Assembly: GCA_025925615.1 (NCBI GenBank) | Contig: JAICLN010000033.1 | Span: forward strand, 1 to 18,085 | Direction: 5' to 3' | Length of the DNA: 18,085 nt | Source: Actinomycetospora sp. | GTDB taxonomy: Bacteria; Actinomycetota; Actinomycetes; Mycobacteriales; Pseudonocardiaceae | Translations under genes and position numbers: made by a program | Notes under the pieces: model-generated | Told to the model about the DNA's origin: nothing | The model's input: only the letters and a program-made list of their open reading frames with translations | The model's database searches: none | Shown: piece after piece, positions 12,906-18,085 of the stretch | Position numbering within the stretch: position 1 is the first letter of the stretch | How the letters are laid out: the number at the start of each line of letters is the position of its first letter

Positions 12906-13904
12906 ATGAAGCTGCTCGTCACCGGAGGCGCCGGCTACGTCGGCAGCGTGTGCACCGCCCACCTGCTCGACGCGGGCCACGAGGTCACCGTCCTCGACGA
13001 CCTCTCCACCGGGCACCGCGACGCCGTCCCCGCCGCCGCGGCGTTCGTGGAGGGCGACGTGGCGACCGCCACCGACGGGGTGCTGGCCACGGGCGCGTTC
13101 GACGGCGTGCTGCACTTCGCGGCGCGCTCGCTCGTCGGCGAGTCCGTGGTCGACCCGGCCGGGTACTGGCACGGCAACGTCCTCACCTCGGTCGCCCTGC
13201 TCGACGCGGTCCGCGCCCACCGGGTCCCCCGCCTCGTGTTCTCCTCCACCGCCGCCACCTACGGCGAGCCGGAGCAGAGCCCGATCACCGAGGACTCCCC
13301 CACCCGGCCCACGAACCCCTACGGCGCCACGAAGCTCGCCATCGACCACGCGATCGCCTCGTACGCCGCGGCCTCGGGCGGCGAGCTCGGTGCGGTGTCG
13401 CTGCGCTACTTCAACGTCGCGGGCGCCCACCGCCCCGTCGACGGCCCGATGCTCGGCGAGCGCCACACCACCGAGACCCACCTCATCCCCCTCGTGCTGC
13501 AGGTCGCCCTCGGCGAGCGCGAGCACGTCTCGATGTTCGGCGACGACTGGCCCACCCACGACGGCACCTGCGTGCGCGACTACATCCACGTGGACGACCT
13601 CGCCGCCGCCCACCTGCTGGCCCTCGATGCCGCGGGCGAGGGGGACGGGCCCGGCACCCACCTCGTCTGCAACCTCGGCAACGGGACCGGCTTCTCGGTG
13701 CGGGAGGTCGTCGAGGCCTGCCGCCGGGTCACCGGCCACCCAATCCCCGCGGTCGTCGCCCCGCGCCGGGCCGGCGACCCGGCGGTCCTCGTCGCCTCCG
13801 CCCGGCGCGCCCGGACCCGCCTCGGCTGGGCGCCACAGCGCGGTGACCTCGACGGCATCGTCGCCGACGCCTGGTCCTTCGCCCGGGCCCGGGTGGCCTC
13901 GTGA
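12906..13904 (+). CDS. galE: UDP-glucose 4-epimerase
   Basis: Interconverts UDP-glucose and UDP-galactose with bound NAD, supplying galactose for cell-wall arabinogalactan and other glycans. The 332 residues follow the short-chain dehydrogenase fold: the NAD-binding GGAGYVGS (residues 7-14), the Ser/Thr of FSSTAATYG (113-120) and the catalytic Tyr139 and Lys143 in [17 protein letters not shown] and [10 protein letters not shown] are typical GalE signatures. The ATG at 12906 puts the glycine-rich loop at the usual distance from the start. A HAD phosphatase gene overlaps its stop. In Corynebacterium (Brevibacterium) galE is known to follow the dtxR-type gene and be co-transcribed with it; here the repeat array separates them. 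Confidence 0.95.
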   Translation: MKLLVTGGAGYVGSVCTAHLLDAGHEVTVLDDLSTGHRDAVPAAAAFVEGDVATATDGVLATGAFDGVLHFAARSLVGESVVDPAGYWHGNVLTSVALLDAVRAHRVPRLVFSSTAATYGEPEQSPITEDSPTRPTNPYGATKLAIDHAIASYAAASGGELGAVSLRYFNVAGAHRPVDGPMLGERHTTETHLIPLVLQVALGEREHVSMFGDDWPTHDGTCVRDYIHVDDLAAAHLLALDAAGEGDGPGTHLVCNLGNGTGFSVREVVEACRRVTGHPIPAVVAPRRAGDPAVLVASARRARTRLGWAPQRGDLDGIVADAWSFARARVAS

Positions 13905-14578
13905 GCCTGATCCTCTTCGACCTCGACGGCACCCTCGTCGACTCCGGCCCGGGCATCCGCGCCTCGATCCGGCACGCCGCGGCCACCGTGGGGTTCCCGG
14001 CGCCCACCGAGGAGCAGCTGCGCCTGCTCATCGGCCCGCCGTTCCCCGCCGCGTTCCGTGACGTCCTCGGGGCCGACACGGCGACCGGCGAGGCGATGAT
14101 GGCGGCCTACCGGGAGGTCTACGGCGCCGGCGCCCTCTTCGACGTGGAGCTCTACGCGGGGATCCCCGAGGCGCTCGACGAGCTGGTCGGGCGCGGCGAC
14201 GTCCTCGCCGTCACCACGAGCAAACCCGCGGGCTACGCGCGCGAGATCGTGGCGCACCTGGGCCTGACCGACCGCTTCGCGGGCGGCGTGCACGGGGCCG
14301 CGGAGGACGGCAGCGTCGAGGGCAAGGCCGCGGTCGTCGGGCTGGCGCTCGCCCAGCACGCACGGAGCCGGCACGAACGGACCCACGACGGCGACGGCCG
14401 GGTCGTCGGCCTCGTCGGCGACCGCCACCACGACGTCGAGGGCGCCCGGCACCACGGCCTGCGCTGCCTCGGGGTGTCGTGGGGGTTCGGGGGGCGCGAG
14501 GAGCTCGAGGCGGCGGGAGCCTCGACGGTGGTCGACAAGCCCGTCGAGATCCCGGCCGCACTCGACGACCTGGGCTGA
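13901..14578 (+). CDS. HAD-family phosphatase (phosphoglycolate-phosphatase-like)
   Basis: Cytosolic phosphatase of the haloacid dehalogenase superfamily, 225 residues with an alpha-helical cap of the Gph type. The four motifs are visible: DLDGT with nucleophile Asp7 and acid/base Asp9, TTSKP around residues 105-109, Lys142 in EGKAAVVG, and GDRHHD with metal-binding Asp174 and Asp178. The GTG start overlaps the galE stop as GTGA, so it is translationally coupled to galE. Substrate cannot be read from the sequence; a sugar phosphate or phosphoglycolate is plausible. An Arg/His-rich insertion (residues 153-166) before motif IV is unusual. Confidence 0.88.
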   Translation: MSLILFDLDGTLVDSGPGIRASIRHAAATVGFPAPTEEQLRLLIGPPFPAAFRDVLGADTATGEAMMAAYREVYGAGALFDVELYAGIPEALDELVGRGDVLAVTTSKPAGYAREIVAHLGLTDRFAGGVHGAAEDGSVEGKAAVVGLALAQHARSRHERTHDGDGRVVGLVGDRHHDVEGARHHGLRCLGVSWGFGGREELEAAGASTVVDKPVEIPAALDDLG

Positions 14579-14592
14579 CGCCGGGACGGCGT
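14578..14592. terminator. Bidirectional hairpin filling the gap between two convergent genes
   Basis: ACGCCG (14578-14583) and CGGCGT (14587-14592) form a perfect 6-bp stem with a GGA loop. It occupies exactly the 14 bp between the HAD phosphatase stop and the DUF4192 stop and could end both transcripts. Confidence 0.5.
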
Positions 14593-15756
14593 TCACGCCA
14601 CCAGCCGGGCCGCCGACTCCGCGGCCGCCCCGGCGACCATGTCCCGGACGTCCGCGGGGTCGATGCCCGCCGCGACGATGCTGCCGAGCAGCCGGCTGAG
14701 CTGGTGGCCCGGGTCGGCGGCCATGGCGCGCTCCAGCGCCGTGGTGAGGGTCGCCCCGCCGCCGTGGTCCAGGGTGGCGAAGGCCAGCAGGGTGGCGGGC
14801 TCGGCGACCTCCGGGGCGGGGACCGCGCGCACGAGCAGGGTCCAGAGCAGCCAGGCGTGGTCCGGGTCGACCCCGGCGTCGTGCCCCGCGGCGAAGCCGA
14901 GGCACACGTCGCGCACCTGCGGGTCGCACAGGGCGACCGCCAGCCGCGCGATCTCCTCCTCGGCGAGCACCACACCCCGGCCGACCTCGGCCACCGCGTG
15001 ACGGACCGCCTCGAGGTCCCGGCGGGCGGCGGCCAGTCCGGAGAGCTCGCGGTCGGTCAGCGCGGCCCGGTGGGCGTCGTCCACGAGCTCCCGACGACGG
15101 CGGCCGGACGCCGCCGGGTCGGGAGCCAGGGTCGCGTCGACCTCGGCCCGCGAGCCGTAGGTGACCCGCCCGGTCGCCGCGGTCTCGGCGGCGGCGAGCG
15201 TGCCCGTGGGGTCGGCCAGGACGCCCGTGCACCCGCAGTCGTCGTAGCAGCGCCAGGGCGCGCCGGTCGCGACCCGCTCGGCCCAGACCGCGCCGGTCAC
15301 GGGCACGTCGATCGCGGCGAAGGCCCCGGTCAGCGTGTCGACGAGCCCGCCGTACGGCGGCCGGGCACCCGGCTCGGCCTCGGCGTCGGACCGGGAGACG
15401 ACGACCAGGACGAGCGAGTCGGGCGCCGCGCGCCCCAGCCGGGCGACCACGGCGTCGGCGAGCACCCGGTCGACCTCCGCCCGCTCGCCCGGCGCGGCGT
15501 CGGTGACGAGGTCGACCCGGGCCATGCCGCCGACCCGGGTCCGGCCGCCGCGGCGGTGCATCGCGATCGCCACGACCGACTCCTCCGGGACGAACCCGAG
15601 CATCGCGGGCAGCGACGCGACGAGGTCCGCGGGCCCGCCGAGCCTGACCACCACCTCGTCGTCGGGAGGCGGCGCGGACCGCGGGCCCGGCGAGGGCCTC
15701 GGGCTCGGTGTGGACCGTGGGCGGAGGGCGCGACGGGAGCGCTTGCGGGAGCTCAT
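14593..15756 (-). CDS. DUF4192 family protein
   Basis: Actinobacterial protein of unknown function, 387 residues. The family signature is visible after a basic, proline-rich leader of about 33 residues: VRLGGPADLVASLPAMLGFVPEESVVAIAM. A cysteine cluster (WRCYDDCGCTG, about residues 172-182) corresponds to the conserved WR-C region of the family and might bind a metal; that is inference. The remainder is Ala/Val-rich alternating strand and helix with no catalytic motif I can name. I chose the ATG at 15756; it has no ribosome site, so a leaderless message or a later start is possible. It is convergent with the HAD phosphatase gene and lies downstream of the baeRF2 gene, with a hairpin between them. 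Confidence 0.85.
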   Translation of the reverse strand: MSSRKRSRRALRPRSTPSPRPSPGPRSAPPPDDEVVVRLGGPADLVASLPAMLGFVPEESVVAIAMHRRGGRTRVGGMARVDLVTDAAPGERAEVDRVLADAVVARLGRAAPDSLVLVVVSRSDAEAEPGARPPYGGLVDTLTGAFAAIDVPVTGAVWAERVATGAPWRCYDDCGCTGVLADPTGTLAAAETAATGRVTYGSRAEVDATLAPDPAASGRRRRELVDDAHRAALTDRELSGLAAARRDLEAVRHAVAEVGRGVVLAEEEIARLAVALCDPQVRDVCLGFAAGHDAGVDPDHAWLLWTLLVRAVPAPEVAEPATLLAFATLDHGGGATLTTALERAMAADPGHQLSRLLGSIVAAGIDPADVRDMVAGAAAESAARLVA

Positions 15757-15902
15757 GTCGCTGGGAGGGAACCCGGCGGCACGCGGTTCCCGAGTTCACC
15801 CGGACGGCCGCACCCGTCGCCAGTGACCTTCCGGACGACCACGGGATGCTGGAGCCTGCTCGTCTCCCCCGGCGACCACGCAAGGCCTTCGGCTCGACGA
15901 GA

Positions 15903-15945
15903 GAACGGCCCCCTCGCTGCGTGAGAAGCAGCGAGAGGGCCGTTC
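15903..15945 (-). terminator. Strong hairpin terminator of the baeRF2 gene
   Basis: An 18-nt arm (GAACGGCCCCCTCGCTGC, 15903-15920) pairs with 15928-15945 with only one mismatch, around a 7-nt loop. It starts 17 bp beyond the stop codon at 15962. Confidence 0.75.
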
Positions 15946-15961
15946 GCTCGGCCGTGACCGG

Positions 15962-17089
15962 CTAGCTACCCGTGGGGAACCGCAGCAGCGCGCCCACGTT
16001 GTCAGCCAGCTCGGCACCGGCGCCGAGCACCGCCACGTCCCCGCCGAACGCGCCCGTCGCGCGCAGCAGGACCTGCTCGGCCGGGCGCGAGATGGGCTCC
16101 GCGTCCGAGATCGCCGCCAGGTTGGCGGGATCGGTGGAGATCGCCTCCGGGCTGTCGCCGACGTAGAGCTCGCCGGGCACCGGGTTGGCGTCCACGAGGA
16201 TCAGTGTCGCGATGGCGCCGGTGCGGGCGGCCTCGAGGACCGGCAGGAGGCCCTCGGCAGCGTTGGCGTGCCCCTTGGCCTCGTGGAACTGCTGGTCGAT
16301 CGCCGTCTCCTTCTCGGTGGCGACCCGACCGGCCTCGGTGAGCAGCGCGTCCTCGAGCGCGTCCTCACTGGCGCCCGCCGCCCGGCTCCCCGCCTCGATC
16401 TCGCGGGTGATCTCGAGCAGGCCCTTGGACATCTCGGTGCGGACGACCTCGCGCCCGCTGACCTCGCCGGCCAGGATGATCACCTCGGGCCGGAACGACG
16501 ACACCGCGGACTCGATGCCCTTCACGACGTCCGCGGCGTTCTGGTATGCGGCCTCGGCGTGACGGCGCTGGCGGTGCTTGTGGGCGTTGCCGCCCTCGCG
16601 GGGCTTGTGCACGGACTCGACCGCGGAGCCCTTGATGGTCTCCTCGTCCAGCTCCCGCGCACCCTCGACGTTCGAGGCGATCACCTGGTAGACGTCGCCG
16701 CCGGTCTGGTCGGCGACGACGAGCAGCACCCGCACCGAGCCCGACTGCGAGCGGTAGTACGTCCCGAGCTCGGGCAGCGGGGACCAGGTGGCGGTGTCGC
16801 CGCCCCGATCGACACCCTCGACGGCCTCGTCGAACAGCACGCCGTCGCCCGACGCCACGACCACACGGCCGTAGGCGTTCAGGTCACCGGCCTCGGTCGA
16901 GGAGAACAGGTCGTCGAGGGCCGCGATCGTCTTGTCGTCGGCGCCCTGGTCCGTGAGCGACTTCGACAGCCCGCGCCAGCGCAGCTCGGTCTGCTTGGCC
17001 GCGTTCTCGCCGGGGTTCGTCGCCTCCAGGTAGACCGTCGCGAACGGCCCCTGCCGTTCGAAGAGATCCCTCGTGCGCGACAGGTCCAT
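15962..17089 (-). CDS. baeRF2-domain protein (Rv2629-like, archaeo-eukaryotic release factor family)
   Basis: The 375-residue protein belongs to a bacterial family related to the eRF1/Vms1 peptide-release fold. It resembles Mycobacterium tuberculosis Rv2629 (similar length, ending in VGALLRF). Recognisable stretches are RDLFERQGPFATVYLE at the start, VRVLLVVADQTGGDVYQV in the middle, SVHKPREGG before a basic stretch (NAHKHRQRRHAEAAYQNA), PEVIILAGEVSGRE and LLPVLEAARTGAIATLIL. Members are thought to act on ribosomes or peptidyl-tRNA; Rv2629 is a dormancy-regulon gene. I see no GGQ release motif, so hydrolysis by the eRF1 mechanism is uncertain. The ATG at 17089 is chosen because AGGAGG lies 8 nt upstream; the frame extends 31 codons further but without such a site. 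Confidence 0.88.
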   Translation of the reverse strand: MDLSRTRDLFERQGPFATVYLEATNPGENAAKQTELRWRGLSKSLTDQGADDKTIAALDDLFSSTEAGDLNAYGRVVVASGDGVLFDEAVEGVDRGGDTATWSPLPELGTYYRSQSGSVRVLLVVADQTGGDVYQVIASNVEGARELDEETIKGSAVESVHKPREGGNAHKHRQRRHAEAAYQNAADVVKGIESAVSSFRPEVIILAGEVSGREVVRTEMSKGLLEITREIEAGSRAAGASEDALEDALLTEAGRVATEKETAIDQQFHEAKGHANAAEGLLPVLEAARTGAIATLILVDANPVPGELYVGDSPEAISTDPANLAAISDAEPISRPAEQVLLRATGAFGGDVAVLGAGAELADNVGALLRFPTGS

Positions 17090-17097
17090 CCGGTCTT

Positions 17098-17103
17098 CCT
17101 CCT
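17098..17103 (-). promoter_or_regulatory. Ribosome binding site of the baeRF2 gene
   Basis: A perfect AGGAGG on the minus strand, 8 nt before the ATG at 17089, fixes the start. It is the strongest such site in the window, suggesting high expression. Confidence 0.8.
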
Positions 17104-17197
17104 TCTCGCCGCGCCCGCTGGGGTGGACGCGGATGTCGACGTCTTTCGCCGGAGGCGGTACCCAGAAGGCCCGGGAGGTCATGCGTCGGGCGAGGGG

Positions 17198-18085
17198 TCA
17201 CCACCCGCGCAGGTCCACCGGCCAGGTGTCGAGCACCTCGTCGCCGCGCACGAGGTGCAGGCGTTCGTGGAGGGCGACCGTCGGGTCGATGTGGGCGGGC
17301 ACGACGAGCACGCGGTCGCCGACCCGGGCGGGCTCGGTCCCGGGCTCGGACGCGAACGTCACGTGCTCGTCCGAGCAGAACCACACCTGAGCACCGGCGA
17401 GCGTCGGGTTCCCGTGGTCCATCCCCAGCGCCTTGAGCCCGACGTCGGCGACGGCGTACGCGGGCCTCTCCGGGCGCGCCGCCGACGTCGAGACCACGGT
17501 CCCGAGCACGTGCAGCGCCTGCCGGTACCCGACGCCCGCGGCCGTGTAGGCCGAGTCCATCAGCGCGTACGACCCGGCCTGCATCTCGGTGACCCAGGTG
17601 TTCACCGCCGACGTCCCGGTCCCGCCGCCCGACACGACGTCCCCACCGACGTCCGCGTGCGCCGCCAGCAGCCGCGCCATGCACTCCTGCGTCAACCGGG
17701 CCCGCTCCGCGACGTCGGGCAGGGCCTGCAGGTGGCCCTCGTAGCCCATGACGCCGCGGACCTCGAGCCCGCTCGCCCGGGCCTTGTCCGCGAGGGCGCC
17801 GGCCTCGTCGGGCGGGATCCCGCACCGCGGCAGCCCCACGTCGACGTCGACGAGCACCTCGCGGACCCCACCGGCCGCGGCTGCGGCGACGGTCTCCTCC
17901 GAGTCGACCGCGACCGTCACCCGGGCACCGTGGGCCACGAGGGCCCCGAGCCGGCGGGTGTCCAGCACCTCGTTGGCCAGCAGCAGGTCCTGCCCGAGCC
18001 CGGCGGCGACCATCCCCTCGACCTCGCGGATCGTCGCGCAGGTGAAGCCGGGGGAGCCGTGCGCGGCCTGCCGGTGGGCCAGCGC
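17198..18085 (-). CDS. D-threonine aldolase / D-serine dehydratase-like PLP enzyme, 5' end outside the window
   Basis: The frame is open from the right edge of the window to the stop at 17198, giving 295 visible C-terminal residues of a fold-type III (alanine-racemase-like) enzyme. Visible are FTCATIREVEGM, VDVDVGLPRCGI, GYEGH, the phosphate-binding VSGGGTGT and EMQAGSYALMD. The C-terminal D-serine-dehydratase-like domain follows, with CSDEHVTF and PAHIDPTVALH. The His-x-Asp pair in PAHID matches the metal ligands of D-threonine aldolase, whereas D-serine dehydratases have His-x-Cys, so cleavage of D-threonine-type 3-hydroxy amino acids is favoured. The PLP-binding lysine lies in the missing N-terminus. 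The baeRF2 gene follows after 108 bp. Confidence 0.87.
   Translation of the reverse strand, partial: ALAHRQAAHGSPGFTCATIREVEGMVAAGLGQDLLLANEVLDTRRLGALVAHGARVTVAVDSEETVAAAAAGGVREVLVDVDVGLPRCGIPPDEAGALADKARASGLEVRGVMGYEGHLQALPDVAERARLTQECMARLLAAHADVGGDVVSGGGTGTSAVNTWVTEMQAGSYALMDSAYTAAGVGYRQALHVLGTVVSTSAARPERPAYAVADVGLKALGMDHGNPTLAGAQVWFCSDEHVTFASEPGTEPARVGDRVLVVPAHIDPTVALHERLHLVRGDEVLDTWPVDLRGW

Noticed and set aside
13580..15883. 767-codon minus-strand frame across galE, HAD and DUF4192
   Set aside because: Overlaps three well-supported genes in wrong frames and has shadow composition.
17090..17197. Stress-type GGGTAC promoter before the baeRF2 gene
   Set aside because: A GGGTAC occurs on the minus strand but no GTTT-like -35 lies at the proper distance.

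Overview
This is a very GC-rich window with dense, tightly packed genes. The proteins look actinobacterial: a SigB-type sigma factor, an IdeR/DtxR iron regulator almost residue for residue like the mycobacterial one, a DUF4192 protein, an Rv2629-like baeRF2 protein and a GNAT-first (type II) Pat acetyltransferase. Several starts look leaderless. A member of the Pseudonocardiales (Pseudonocardia/Actinomycetospora-like) is my best inference. There is no integrase, insertion sequence, tRNA, rRNA or CRISPR array; this is core chromosome.

Layout. 1-103: duplicated hairpin/terminator after acs. 117-2063 (-): acetyl-CoA synthetase. 2064-2302: divergent control region rich in inverted repeats. 2303-4419 (+): MTS-type methyltransferase overlapping dtd (D-aminoacyl-tRNA deacylase). 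4576-5619 (+): sigB behind a clear ECF/SigR-SigH-type promoter. 5620-6057: 438-bp gene-free convergent gap full of hairpins. 6058-10566 (-): operon acuC (deacetylase) > pat (acetyltransferase with acyl-CoA-synthetase-like part) > lipoprotein. 10567-10743: three copies of a palindrome. 10744-11661 (-): sseA-like sulfurtransferase, divergent from ideR (11751-12464, +). 12465-12905: gene-free region with three degenerate ~104-bp tandem repeats. 12906-14578 (+): galE overlapping a HAD phosphatase. 14593-15756 (-): DUF4192 protein. 15962-17089 (-): baeRF2 protein. 17198 to the window edge (-): D-threonine-aldolase-like PLP enzyme, 5' end missing.

How they fit together. The most coherent theme is acetate metabolism under reversible lysine acetylation: Acs carries the PxxxxGK target lysine (K612), and the writer (Pat) and eraser (AcuC) are adjacent in one operon 4.5 kb away. 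The second theme is the sigB - ideR - galE order known from corynebacteria, here split by the inverted acuC-pat-lipoprotein-sseA block. The least explained DNA is the 104-bp repeat array, the triplicated palindrome upstream of acuC, and the hairpin-rich gap after sigB.
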